Positions 28,223 through 38,143 of a stretch of DNA of 64,000 nucleotides are shown here, piece after piece. A program made the position numbers and the translations under genes. Under the pieces are notes generated by a model, which was not told the DNA's origin, searched no databases, and saw only the letters and a program-made list of their open reading frames with translations. Numbering within the stretch: position 1 is the first letter of the stretch; every line of letters begins with the position of its first letter. The stretch is from Symbiodinium natans (lineage: Eukaryota; Sar; Dinophyceae; Suessiales; Symbiodiniaceae), in contig CAJNDS010002073.1 in assembly GCA_905221605.1 (NCBI GenBank), positions 332,717-396,716 on the forward strand, read 5' to 3'.

Positions 28223-28408
28223 CTAAACCCTGAATCCTAAACACAAAGTCCAAAACCCCAAGCCCATAAACATAAACCCCCAAACCCTGCACCCAAAACC
28301 CTGAAGCCTAATCCAAAGCTAAACCCTATCCCTGAAACCAAAGACCTAAACCAAACTCAAAACACTGTAAACCCTAAACCTTAGAGGGGCCTCGGGCCTT
28401 CTTCTGCC

Positions 28409-28502
28409 GGAAAATTAGGGACCCCTACTATAGTCCCCAAAATAGTAGGATTCCCCTATGAGAAGGACCCGAATAAGGTACCCCGAATTGCGAAAACCCC
28501 CC
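28409..28502 (-). mobile_element. family G element (minus orientation)
   Basis: AAAATTAGGGACCCCTACTA to GAATTGCGAAAACCCCCC, the reverse complement of the reference copy. Confidence 0.75.
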
Positions 28503-29045
28503 ATATTTTTCAGGCATAGTTTCTTTCAGAGGGTTTAAGGGGCCAACCTAGTACTAAACCCTAAACCCTGAACCCTGTTAGTCAGAGGGCTTTAAGGGGC
28601 CAACTGGGGTCAGGGCTTCTGGAGCGTCAGTCAGGTGGTTGGGCCGACTGGGCAGAGCCTCCCGTTTGCACAATGCGGGGTTTTGGAGGTTATAGGGTTT
28701 AGGGTTTAAGGTTTAGCGTTTCGGGTTCAGTGGTTGTAAGGTTTAGGTTTTTTGGGGGTTGGGTGGTTCGAAGTTTTTAGGAGGGTAAAGGGTTTAGTGG
28801 TTGCAGGGTTTGAACCCTCCAAAGCCCGTAAGCCTTAAGGACGAAACAGCACATGAAGCCCTACCACAGCCTGATTTATGCCCTATGCCCCCGCAGTTCT
28901 GCCCGACTGTGTTAGCCAACAAGCACGAGCCCAGAAAAAAAATCAAAAACAACAGGGAATCCTAAACGCAAACCTTGAGCCATCAATTCCGATCAACCTC
29001 CCGAGAGCCCTAGCTTCAGTTTTCAAGAAGAACCCTTGACCCTCG
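28503..29045. other. degenerate repeats and unique sequence
   Basis: A 23-bp segment with GAGGGCTTTAAGGGGCCAAC is repeated near 28528 and 28584. No convincing gene. Confidence 0.45.
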
Positions 29046-29340
29046 GTTTAGGGTTTAGGGTTTAGGGTTTAGGGTTTAGGGTTTAGGGTTTAGGGTTTAG
29101 GGTTTAGGGTTTAGGGTTTAGGGTTTAGGGTTTAGGGCTTATAGGGGCCCAACCCTACGTAAACCCTGAAGCCTAAACCCCGACTCGAAACTTAAACCCT
29201 AAACCCGAATGAAACCCTAAACCCTACCCTAAACCCTAAGCCCTAAGTAAGCCCTAAACCCTGAAACCTAAAGCCGAAACCTAAACCCTGAACCCTGAAC
29301 CCTAGACCTTAAACCTTAAACCCTAAACCCTAACCCCTAC
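29046..29340. repeat. TTTAGGG array facing CCCTAAA arrays
   Basis: Pure TTTAGGG at 29046-29136, then degenerate CCCTAAA units 29159-29340; the two can pair as a large hairpin. Confidence 0.95.
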
Positions 29341-29356
29341 CCCCTGAACCCAAGCC

Positions 29357-29449
29357 CAAGGCCGTTTTGCTTCCCTGAGCTCCCGACAGCTACCGGGCGC
29401 GGAGCCCGCGAAGAAGCCGGCGCTGGTGCAGCCCTACAGCCACCCAGCT
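29357..29449 (+). CDS. exon-like open segment
   Basis: The frame gives QGRFASLSSRQLPGAEPAKK then PALVQPYSHPA. CCCTAAA lies upstream and TTTAGGG downstream. Basic/Pro-rich; not recognised. Confidence 0.42.
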
Positions 29450-29476
29450 TTTTTTGGGTTCAAGGGGTTAGGCTGG

Positions 29477-29588
29477 GTAGGGTTTAGGGTTTGGGGTTTG
29501 GGGTTTAGGGTTTAGGGTTAGGGTTTAGGGTTTAGGGTTTAGGGTTTAGGGTTTAGGGTTTAGGGTTTAGGGTTTAGGGTTTAGGGTG
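29477..29588 (-). repeat. TTTAGGG array
   Basis: About sixteen units. Confidence 0.97.
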
Positions 29589-29681
29589 TGGGTGCTATAG
29601 GGTTCGGGGTTCAGTGTTCAGGGTTCAAGGTTATGGGCTGGCTAGGCCCTTGGGACCTTCTTTTTATACGTGTTGCCTTAT

Positions 29682-29788
29682 CCTGAAGGGCCCATGTCCC
29701 GAACTAGGGAGGACTTGTGCCTTCAGTACCTCCTATATAGGAACTTTGTTGCCCAAGTATATGATAATGAGGTACACGGACCCTTACG
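29682..29788. mobile_element. family A foldback, copy 7 (diverged)
   Basis: TCCTGAAGGGCCCATGTCCC to GGTACACGGACCCTTACG, with TTA at both flanks. Inner arms diverged. Confidence 0.78.
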
Positions 29789-31275
29789 TTATTGGTTGTA
29801 CGCGGATAATTTTCAGAGCTCCTTTTCAGAGGGTTTGAGAGGCCAATCTTAGTAGGGTTTTTGTTAGGGCTTAGGTTTTGGGAATTAGGGATTTAGGTCT
29901 CAGGGATGGTTGGGGGAGTGTAGGGTTTAGGTGTTTTTGTGGGTTTCGATTTCGGGCTTAGACTTTCAGGGCAGGGTCCAAGCAGCAAGAACAAGGGTGC
30001 TGCAAGTTAGAAGCTCACTTCAGGGGCATAGGGTTTAACCATCCGGTTGAGGGGCTTAGGGTGTGCAGGGTTTTTGGGGGCAGGGTGGTATGCGGGTTTG
30101 AGGGTTTCAGAGATTACAGCTACCCGGTTTACAGGGTTTTGGGGGTTGCAAGTTTGGAGTGTTGAAGGTTCAGCGTTTGGGTTTCACAGGTTAGGTGCTT
30201 ACAAGTAAAGTACCGACAAGCAACCTCTGAAGCATGAGGAGTATACATTTGTATATGTATATATATATATACATATACTGGCACGCAAATAAGTTCTTAA
30301 ACAGATGTATATATATATATTTCTATATATAAATACATGTACACACTAAGGTGTGATTGGGGTAGGTTTGGAGCTTACGATCTTTCGATTTATTGGTTTT
30401 GGTGATTTTGGTGGTAGGTAGAGTTTCACAGGTGGTGCGATACGGGCTTCTAAGTGTTATAGAGTGCTGGGGTTGCTCAGGCTAGGGTTGACACGTGTTA
30501 GGTCTAGATGGCTTATAGGCAGTTTTAGACAGTCTAGGACTTAGAAACCTGATTTCACGATTTCAGGTTTCCAGCGCCCAAACACCGAAACCCTTAGCCC
30601 CTAAGCCTATGATCCTCAACCCTCAACCTCAAACCCTAACCTCTAAACTCAGAACTAAGGGCTTAGACACGGGGCGCAGCTGGATCTTCTGGATGATATT
30701 TGAGAGGTTATGCTATTCACGGGACCTTGCGCAGTTCTAAAGTACCCAGAGGACAAAGGGTTAACGCTGAACCCGAAACCAAAAACCCAAAAAAAGGAGT
30801 CAGGTACCCATGCCCGATGTAGCATGGCTTTGGGTACCTTGTTACAAAGCCTTTGTGGGTTCTGGCCAGGTGAAACAACCCTTAAATCCCAAGAACCTGC
30901 TGATTTAAGAACCTGCTGATCGTTGGCCAAGGCCCGCGCATGGCGACTTGGCTAAGCTAGAAAGTCGTTGCTGTATAACTTGGATATTCATTCAAGTTTG
31001 CATTCAAAATGTCTGGGCAGAAGATTCAGGGAGGTCATGAACCCTCCGTTCCCCCAATGTAGAAGAAGTGCAGGTAGGAAGTTTCCCCCCCCCCCCACAC
31101 ACACACACACCCCCGGACACAAGCTTTATGTATCGCCCTTGCCTGAGTATCCCTCACATAGCCTGAAGAGAAGCCTTCTATATAATGGTAAATCTACATA
31201 GACAACTAATCACTAAATAAAGCAAATAAATAAGTAATTACATGATTACACACATTTATACTTGTATACATATAG

Positions 31276-31313
<38 letters not shown>

Positions 31314-31896
31314 GTATATCTATATCCATATCTATATCTATATCTTTATCTATATCTATACATATATATATATATATCCATATACATACTAAGAACAAGA
31401 TTAGGCAGGCCTTATTCCTTTTTTTGGGGTTTAAGTTCTGTTTATTCCTATGTCACTCTTGAGTCTGGTATATTTGTACATCTTAACACATCCCATCCTT
31501 TGATGGGGGGGGGGGGGGGGGGGGGGCGCGCTTCGTGTTTACCTATGGGCTCCGATGCAGTTCCTGTGGTACCCTGCGATGTCCGTGAGCAACAATTCAC
31601 TACGAGCTTGCCGGCTCTAACTCCATGTATCACTGCAGAGCTTGCACCGAGAAATTCAATCATCCAGCCTATATGTAGACGTGCGAATGGGCATAGAATG
31701 TTTGTGTTTGTATATGTATATATGTATATCTATTTTCTATTTATATTCTATAATTTATACATATATATATGTATATATGTATGTACATATCCTAGACAGG
31801 TGACTTTTTTATAGGCCGTCATCTAACTTGCTTAAGCAAAGCTGGGCAACGAAGGACTATGTGCTGTGGCAGCTCGCAGCTGAGCTTGAAATATGG
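29789..31896. other. degenerate G-rich sequence and TA/AC microsatellites
   Basis: GGGTTTxxxGGG decay to 30190; (TA)n palindromes at 30241-30345, 31255-31385 and 31706-31785; AC run 31093-31112; poly-G 31505-31526 (22 nt). Frames at 31242-31814 read through the microsatellites. No gene is supported. Confidence 0.6.
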
Positions 31897-32058
31897 CTTG
31901 CTAGCCCGGTGGTACCCCCTTTTTTTCTCTTTTTTTGGGGGGGTTTAGGGTTTAGGGTTTAGGGTTTAGGGTTTAGGGTTTGGCGTTAAGGGTTCCTTGA
32001 AAGCGGCCAACCTCACAAACAGGGTGCCCTCATTATAATGCGGTTACTGGGCTACCAA
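31897..32058. mobile_element. family F foldback with inserted TTTAGGG array
   Basis: CTTGCTAGCCCGGTGGTACC to GGTTACTGGGCTACCAAG. The array at 31946-31982 breaks the loop before GGGTTCC, the same site as in the copy at 24881. Confidence 0.82.
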
Positions 32059-32220
32059 GAGGGTTGTTATCACAGGGGGTTTAAGGTTGAAGGATTTAAG
32101 GATCCGTAAGTTGAACATTTAGGATTCGTTTTGTCGTCGGGGCACTTTAGCAGCTATTCGACACTCTTGACGACTCAGCAATACCTCCTATCTAGTCCCT
32201 GGCTGCACCCTAAGCCTTCT

Positions 32221-32281
32221 GCCCTAAACCCTAAACCCTAAACCCTAAACCCTAAACCCTAAACCCTAAACCCTAAACCCT
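32221..32281 (+). repeat. CCCTAAA array
   Basis: Eight perfect units. Confidence 0.97.
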
Positions 32282-32310
32282 GGTTCTACGCTGTGTTCTG
32301 TCTTTTGCAG

Positions 32311-32397
32311 GTCTGAGTCCGGCATGGTAGGCAGCTATCGAAAAGCTAAGCAGCTATCATCGATCCGAAGCCCTCCTGCACAATTGAACCCTCCAGG
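32311..32397 (+). CDS. exon-like open segment with strong acceptor
   Basis: GTGTTCTGTCTTTTGCAG at 32293-32310 is the best acceptor-like tract in the window. The frame gives SESGMVGSYRKAKQLSSIRS then PPAQLNPP, ending at CAGG|GTGTAG. Basic and hydrophilic; not recognised. Confidence 0.48.
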
Positions 32398-32405
32398 GTG
32401 TAGCG

Positions 32406-32496
32406 TTTAGGGTTTAGGGTTTAGGGTTTAGGGTTTAGGGTTTAGGGTTTAGGGTTTAGGGTTTTGTGTTTAGGGTTTAGGGTTTAGGGTTTAGGG
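32406..32496 (-). repeat. TTTAGGG array
   Basis: About twelve units with one TTTTGTG break. Confidence 0.96.
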
Positions 32497-32693
32497 AAAA
32501 CAACTGACGCAAAGGGTGGCTGGAGCTGTGTCGTGGTTTAGGGTCTTGGTTTGGATGCTAGGCTGCGGGAGTAAAAGGCCTTTGGGCTCGGTGGTTCGGA
32601 CTTACAGGGTGCCTTAGATCCGCCTAACCCGTCAAGTGATTCTGCAGGGTGCTTATACTTGCTTAGCTATACTTGCTTAACTAAGGGCCATAA

Positions 32694-32810
32694 AGTTCAG
32701 TCGTCTCAGATATCTTGGCATCAGAGCTCCAGAAACACATGGCCTCAGGCACAGAAGAAGAAGAAACGGGGCAAGACTGCCGTGCCTCTGCCGCGCTTTG
32801 GAACGTTTAG
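32694..32810 (+). CDS. exon-like open segment with stop, acidic
   Basis: The frame gives SSVVSDILASELQKHMASGT then EEEETGQDCRASAALWNV and TAG in the first TTTAGGG unit. A second frame is Lys-rich (TWPQAQKKKKRGKTAV) and equally open. Not recognised. Confidence 0.42.
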   Translation, partial: SSVVSDILASELQKHMASGTEEEETGQDCRASAALWNV

Positions 32811-33219
32811 GGTTTAGGGTTTAGGGTTTAGGGTTTAGGGTTTAGGGTTATACTCACCCTCAACCCGAAAGCCTATAAACCCCATAAACCCTTTGAGAAC
32901 CCGAAGCCCTCTTCTCTCAGCAAGCGGCCCAATCGACCCCAACATGCGTGCATCTGCACGAACCTCAACCCTCAGCCCTAAACTCTGATTGAAAAGAAGA
33001 CAGCTTCGGCGGAGTCCTCTTGTCCTCAGACGCCTGAGTCCGTTTAGGGTTTAGGGTTTAGGGTTTAGGGTTTAGGGTTATACTCATCCTAGACCCGAAA
33101 GCAGATTATTAATCGCCCTCCCCCTGACCTCTGAAAAGCTGAGCCCTCGACACGGTGCAGGTTCCGTTTGGCACTTAGGCAAAGAATGGCTTGCTATAGA
33201 GTTTTAGCTTTCTGTGAGG

Positions 33220-33221
<2 letters not shown>
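32811..33221. other. TTTAGGG arrays and duplicated junction
   Basis: Arrays at 32806-32849 and 33041-33080 both end in GGGTTATACTCAYCCTMRAC, so array plus flank was copied. The remaining unique text is unassigned. Confidence 0.55.

Positions 33222-33274
<53 letters not shown>
33222..33274 (+). repeat. uninterrupted poly-C, 53 nt
   Basis: Pure C run passing directly into CCCTAAACCC. Confidence 0.97.
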
Positions 33275-33278
<4 letters not shown>

Positions 33279-33490
33279 CCCTAACCCTACAACCCTTACT
33301 CCCCAAACAGCCCCTCGACCCTTGACCCCCCAAGAAAGCCCTTAAACCCTTCCGAACCCTACAAACCCCCAAACCCCTAAACCCCTAAACCCCAAACCCT
33401 CAAACCCTACACTCCAAACCCCAAACCCTCAACCCTCAACCCTCAACCCTAAACCCTAAACCCTAAACCCTAGACCCTAGACCCTAAACC
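33275..33490 (+). repeat. degenerate CCCTAAA array
   Basis: CCCTACAA, CCCCAAA, CCCTCAA and finally CCCTAAA units. Confidence 0.92.
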
Positions 33491-33501
33491 TTCCCCTGCA
33501 G

Positions 33502-33617
33502 CCCTGGCTCCTTCGGCTCACGGCCTCCGTGGCCGCGCGCCGCGGCTCCGCGGCGGAGCTCGCGGCCGGGCCTTTTGAGAAAGGCGCCCAAGTTTTGGGG
33601 AGTGTTGGGGCTCAATT
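33502..33617 (+). CDS. exon-like open segment with good acceptor
   Basis: CCTTCCCCTGCAG at 33489-33501 precedes it. The frame gives PWLLRLTASVAARRGSAAEL then AAGPFEKGAQVLGSVGAQL up to TTTAGGG. Ala/Arg-rich and GC-rich; not recognised. Confidence 0.46.
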
Positions 33618-33753
33618 AGGGTTTAGGGGTTATGGGTTTAGGGGTTGGGGTTTAGGGGTTTAGGATTTAGGGTTCAGGGTTTAGGGTTTAGGGTTAGGGT
33701 TTAGAGTTCACGGGCTCAGGCGTGGAGGTTGCAGCTTTTAGGGCGCAGGGGTT

Positions 33754-33875
33754 TTGAGGGCATTTATAGTATGAGTGGGGTTTGGAGTATAGGACTTAGG
33801 GGTTTCGGGGTGTAGGGTGTTGAGGGCATTTATAGTATGAGTGGGGTTTGGAGTATAGGACTTAGGGGTTTTGGG
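33754..33875 (+). repeat. 52-bp direct repeat, 66-bp period
   Basis: TTGAGGGCATTTATAGTATG onward is identical at 33754 and 33820. Confidence 0.93.
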
Positions 33876-33963
33876 GTTTAGGGTTTAGGGCTTGGGGTTC
33901 GGGTTTTGGGTTGTTGGGGCGGCCGAGGGCTTTAGGGTTCAGGGTTCAGGGCTTAGGGTTACT

Positions 33964-34072
33964 GGGTAGCCCAGTGGTACCCTTTTTGCCCCTTTCTGGT
34001 TCAAGGTTTCCTGATAAAGCAACCAACCACCAAAAAGGGTACCCTTTCTAGAATCTACTAGAATAGGCTACC
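33964..34072. mobile_element. family F foldback, uninterrupted
   Basis: GGGTAGCCCAGTGGTACCC to ACTAGAATAGGCTACC, loop GGTTCAAGGTTTCC. Confidence 0.85.
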
Positions 34073-34201
34073 AAGGTTTTTTAGGGCTCTATAGGGTTTA
34101 CTGGTTTAGAGTTTTGGGGATTTGGGGTTCTGTTCCTTGATGCAGGCTTGGAAGTTCTTCCTAAACCCTAAACCCTAAACCCTAAACCCTAAACCCTAAA
34201 C

Positions 34202-34322
34202 AAGCGTCCAGGCATCAAGAGCCTCATGTACGGCAACTTCAGCGACGCCTATGCCAAGCTCACGCCGCCGGTGGCACCACGGAAAATACGCCCATGCACA
34301 GAAAGCTGGAGTTGCACTTTCA
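34202..34322 (+). CDS. exon-like open segment
   Basis: Lies between CCCTAAA and TTTAGGG. The frame gives KRPGIKSLMYGNFSDAYAKL then TPPVAPRKIRPCTESWSCTF; basic/aromatic and very protein-like. Not recognised. Confidence 0.48.
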
Positions 34323-34378
34323 GGGTTTAGGGTTTAGGGTTTAGAGTTTAGGGTTTAGGGTTTAGGGTTTAGGGTTTA
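34323..34378 (-). repeat. TTTAGGG array
   Basis: Seven or eight units, one TTTAGAG. Confidence 0.96.
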
Positions 34379-34448
34379 GCCTTTGCTAGCCAACGTGTCA
34401 CATGTCCGTGTAGTATGTAACTACAGGCGGCTTCGGAGTGAGTGTTGA

Positions 34449-34577
34449 GTTTCCGATTCTGCAAGTGCTGTATTCCGAGGTGCCAATGATCCGCTTTATC
34501 CGATTCCGCCACCTCTTGATGCAGGAACAGTCCTATCTTGGGCTTGCATCATGTCTTCTTCCAGAGAGCTCGAATTT
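34449..34577 (+). CDS. exon-like open segment, about 43 codons
   Basis: The frame gives SDSASAVFRGANDPLYPIPP then PLDAGTVLSWACIMSSSREL, ending at TTTG|GTTTAGG, where a GT donor would overlap the first telomere-like unit. Not recognised. Confidence 0.42.
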
Positions 34578-34992
34578 GGTTTAGGATTCAGGGTTTCGGT
34601 GTTTAGGGGTTTAGGGGTTTAGGGTTTAGGGGTTTAGGGTTTAGTGTGGGCCCATACGGAACACGTGACCCTATCCCTCTGTACCCTGTTCAAGCCTGCA
34701 GGGAGATTTTCGAGGGAAAGAAGCGGTTTAGAATGCCAGGGTTTAGGGGGTATAGGGTTTAGGGTTTAGGGTCTACAGGGTTTACTACAGAATTTGCAGC
34801 TCACAGACTTATAGCCAGACATGTACTTCTACCCCAAGTCTGTCCCCTGCAAATTCAGGGGCAGCTCCCTGTAGCACAAGGTCTCAGGCCATCTCCTGCG
34901 GTCCTGCGGGTGTCTGTCTGAGTTGCAAGGTAGCCACTAAGGGGCCTGGTTGTTGACGAGCCCCAAAGGGTTTAGGGTTTAGGGTGTTTTTG

Positions 34993-35154
34993 ATGCGGAT
35001 ACTGGCAAAGCTCCTTGCGAATACTCGGGTATTGCTGCATGCTGTCGATCTGATTGAAGCTGGCGTGTGCCAGCACATGCTCGTTGCCCTACATGTATTC
35101 TTGAAAGCAGGCAGCCGTAAACCCCAAGCCCGAAACTTTGTCATAGTGGGGTAA
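34993..35154 (+). CDS. small ORF, 53 codons, ATG to TAA
   Basis: ATG at 34993 opens MRILAKLLANTRVLLHAVDL then IEAGVCQHMLVALHVFLKAG and a basic tail to TAA at 35152-35154. The first 40 residues are strongly helical and amphipathic. The C-terminal RKPQAR part derives from a CCCCAAG unit. Longest ATG-initiated plausible frame of its area; minus strand also open. Confidence 0.42.
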   Translation: MRILAKLLANTRVLLHAVDLIEAGVCQHMLVALHVFLKAGSRKPQARNFVIVG

Positions 35155-35582
35155 CATTTTAAATTTCTAAGAGTACTTAAACTCAATAAGGAAGAAAATT
35201 AGAAGTTTTTATTACTATCCCAACTATGAACCAGTAAACCGCACTAAACCCTGAGCCCTTACATGGCGCAGGATGTGCACAGCGAGAAGTGGTTCAACAG
35301 GCACGCCTCCCGTGCAACTGGCCGTATCGTCTGCCATGTTCATTTGGCCTCTTTTGGGCTAAGAGGGTTTAGGGTTTAGAGTTTAATTAGGGCTTAGGGT
35401 TTCCAGTGAGCTGCGGCAGGCAATGCTCCATTCCTGAACCTGGGTCATGAGAGATTTTCCGGATCCTGGACGGGATCCTAGGTTATTCGCCGGGTCTGGT
35501 GCTTCAGGGACTTAGAGATTAGACCGACCGCCCTTGATTTTGGACTAGGGTGTTTTTTGGAAACAGCCATGCATTCTTCCAG

Positions 35583-35691
35583 GACTGACGCCGCGAACTG
35601 GATAGAGTTTGAGTGGGACGAGTTGGAGCCTGTAGCCAAGCAGATGGAGGTCTCTCGTCTGCGCCATCAACGGAGCTACTGCTTGAGATAG
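35583..35691 (+). CDS. exon-like open segment with acceptor and stop
   Basis: CATGCATTCTTCCAG at 35568-35582 is a good acceptor. The frame gives TDAANWIEFEWDELEPVAKQ then MEVSRLRHQRSYCLR and TAG at 35689-35691. Acidic then basic, typical of a soluble protein C terminus. One of the strongest coding candidates in the window; family not recognised. Confidence 0.55.
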
Positions 35692-36490
35692 AAATAGACG
35701 TGACGTGAAATTAGGGTTTAGGATTGATATGAAGCAGGGTTTATATTACTGTTCTTGGTGAGTGTATATCAGGTTCCTTTTTAAGATTGGTGAGTGTATA
35801 TATTTGGTGTCCTTTTGGGGGTACAAGAAATTTAAACCCTACTTCATATAGGGTTTAGGGTTAGGGTTTTTGGGTTTAAGGCTTAAGGTTTAGATTGGAC
35901 TAGAGATAAAGGCAGTGGCTTCGAGAAGACGAGTGATCGAATAGATAGTTCCGACAAAGAAAGGAAAGTTCCAAAAGGGACCCACATTTCAACACCCCCT
36001 TCCACCCTAAAGCCTCAACCCTGAAAGCCTGAACCCTGAAATCCTAAGCCTTGAAATCCTAAACCTTGCAACCCTAATTAAACCCTAAACCCCTACACCC
36101 CTAAACCCCGAAACCCTAAACCCCTAAACCCTAAACCCTAAACCCTCAACCCTAAACCCTCAACTCAAATCCCGAGAGCCCTTGCGGTATTAGCCACCGA
36201 GGCCTGCGCTGTCCGGCCGTGGGCATCCCTGCCTGTCGAGGCTGTGGGTTTAGGGGTTTAGTGTAAAGGGTTTATATAGGGTTTAGGGTTTAGGGTTTAG
36301 GTTTAGGGTTTAGGGCTAGGAGGGAAGGTTTCGGCTACAGGGCAGAGGCTATTTTGGGTTTAGATCTTGGAGCCTTGAGGGGTTTTTGGGGGGGTTGGGG
36401 GTTTTGGAGGTAGATTCCCCTTAAGGACCAACAAACGCGTGCTTTCTCTTGATGGGTTTTGGGGATGCGCTTTCCGTTTGCCCTTCTTAT
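35692..36490. other. unique AT-richer sequence and CCCTAAA units
   Basis: GGTGAGTGTATAT appears twice near 35757 and 35790, with AGATTGG nearby. CCCTAAA-type units at 36007-36170, TTTAGGG at 36243-36322. No gene is supported. Confidence 0.5.
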
Positions 36491-36605
36491 CTAGGACCGG
36501 GAGTAGGCCCTTTTTTCCTTTTTTCAGGGTTGGGGTTCCCTTATAATCCCCTTAAGACCCCAAAAAAGGGCAGCCTTTTTAATCCTAGCTTACTCCCGGG
36601 CCTAG
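36491..36605. mobile_element. family H foldback
   Basis: CTAGGACCGGGAGTAGGCCC to TTACTCCCGGGCCTAG, with TTAT at both flanks (4-bp duplication). Inner arms CCCTTATAATCCCC and AAAAAAGGGCAGCC. Confidence 0.87.
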
Positions 36606-37020
36606 TTATCTATGTAGGATACCATCGGGCTTGGGGATCCTGGAGCCGGTTGAGGGATGTGGGCAGCTGTTGGGTCTTGCGCTCCTATCCTATAGACTGG
36701 TTGACAATCCATTAAAGCTCTACACTTTTAGGGTTTTGGGTTTTGGGTTTAGGGTTTTGGGGTTTGGGTTTTGGGTTTAGGGGTCTAAAAGCTAGGCTCA
36801 ACCGAAGCCCTACACTAAACCCTACACGAAACCCTAAACCGCAAACGCATAAACCTGCCCGGAGAGAGCAGCCCAACGCCAATACCCCTTAAGTAAGCAA
36901 TACGCTCGAAGTTTTATAGGGAATACTCTTATAAAAAAACGAATGTTTACTTGAACTACATAGGGACCCTTGCAATTGTGACTGTTCAGCTTTTGATACA
37001 CGCAGGAAGCCCCGAGCCCC

Positions 37021-37076
37021 TAACCCTAAACCCTAAACCCTAAACCCTAAACCCTAAACCCTAAACCCTAAACCCC
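37021..37076 (+). repeat. CCCTAAA array
   Basis: Eight perfect units. Confidence 0.97.
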
Positions 37077-37079
37077 ATT

Positions 37080-37157
37080 ATGGGCCATGGCCCCCTGAAG
37101 GAATGCTTAGCTTCGCTGCTGGTGGCCTCCTTCCTCTGGCGCGCCTCTTGCCACTGA
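37080..37157 (+). CDS. short ORF, ATG to TGA, hydrophobic
   Basis: ATG at 37080 gives MGHGPLKECLASLLVASFLW then RASCH and TGA. Lies between CCCTAAA and TTTAGGG arrays. Resembles a signal or anchor segment; short. Confidence 0.35.
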   Translation: MGHGPLKECLASLLVASFLWRASCH

Positions 37158-37440
37158 AGCTGGGGACATTAGGGTCTAGGGTTTAGGGTTTAGAGTTTAG
37201 GGTTTAGGGTTTAGGGCTACGATTCTACAATTCTAGGGATTTCCAGCGGATCGTCTCCAGGTGAGAGCCTGAAGGTTTGGGGCTTAATTAGGGCTTTTGG
37301 AGTTTCTAGGGCGTTTAGGGCTTCAAGGGTTTTTAGACGCGCTGCCTTTTTTTCAGGGGGGGGAGGCGGAGTTTCGGGTGCTTAAGGGTGTAGGGCCTGG
37401 GATTCCGGGATTCAGGGTTCAGGGTTTTTGGGCTTACACG

Positions 37441-37544
37441 TTGGGATGTTCCCCCTTATATACAAACAGTCCTTAGTAGGGATGATAGTACCCCCCTATC
37501 ATCATCCCCATAAAGGACTGCTGGTATAAGGGGGAACATCCCAA
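37441..37544. mobile_element. family B foldback, copy 3
   Basis: TTGGGATGTTCCCCCTTATA to TATAAGGGGGAACATCCCAA; very clean arms. Confidence 0.92.
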
Positions 37545-37624
37545 CTTATAGATTCAGTGCCCATGGCCGAGTCGCGGTCGGAGTCCCCCTCCCGCGCAGA
37601 CGGCGTGATGTTTTTTTCTGCTCT

Positions 37625-37858
37625 GTGTGGACAGCTTCGCATGCTTTCCTGAATCTTTCTAGAGGTATTTGCCCAAATAACGGGGGTGCCCAAATGCCCC
37701 AGATACTTTCATCCTTCGCAAAGGAACGCCCAAACCCAAAAAGTACTCGCCCTGTATTCGGAACCCCCCGCCCCCCCCACCCGCCCATATTCAGGTCTTT
37801 GTGGCGCCTGCCAATCGGTGACAGCGCCTCCGAGGACTTTCGCCTAGTTGCCAAGTAA
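37625..37858 (+). CDS. open frame ending at a consensus donor
   Basis: Open from about 37625; the last part reads IFRSLWRLPIGDSASEDFRL then VAK. CATATTCAG at 37787-37795 is a possible acceptor and CCAA|GTAAGT at 37853-37862 a consensus donor, which argues for an exon at about 37796-37856. Minus strand also open. Confidence 0.45.
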   Translation: MWTASHAFLNLSRGICPNNGGAQMPQILSSFAKERPNPKSTRPVFGTPRPPHPPIFRSLWRLPIGDSASEDFRLVAK

Positions 37859-37888
37859 GTAGCAATGTTACTCTTTGATACACGAAAC

Positions 37889-37987
37889 TTGGGATGTGTC
37901 CCCTTCTACTAAAGTCCTTAATAGGGATTATACGAGGGGGTACTATAGTCCCTATCAAGGACTGTTAGTATAAGGGGGAACATCCCC
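37889..37987. mobile_element. family B foldback, copy 4
   Basis: TTGGGATGTGTCCCCTTCTA to AGTATAAGGGGGAACATCCC. The flanks ACACGAAACT and ACACGAAGCC match at 8 of 10 bases. Confidence 0.9.
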
Positions 37988-38008
37988 ACACGAAGCCCTT
38001 AAACCTTA

Positions 38009-38143
38009 GACCCTGGCGATGGTTTGTTGAGGCAGATGCAGCCGTTGGGGGTCCTGTATGAAGATCATGCGGGAGCTATTGGGGTATCCGGGTCGGCGGA
38101 TGGTGGTGGCGTATGGTCCTCATGGTCTGTTTTTGAACCGTAA
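38009..38143 (+). CDS. exon-like open segment with stop, about 44 codons
   Basis: The frame gives DPGDGLLRQMQPLGVLYEDH then AGAIGVSGSADGGGVWSSWS and VFEP-stop. GAGGCAGATGCAG at 38029-38041 could be an acceptor. Not recognised. Confidence 0.43.
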   Translation, partial: DPGDGLLRQMQPLGVLYEDHAGAIGVSGSADGGGVWSSWSVFEP

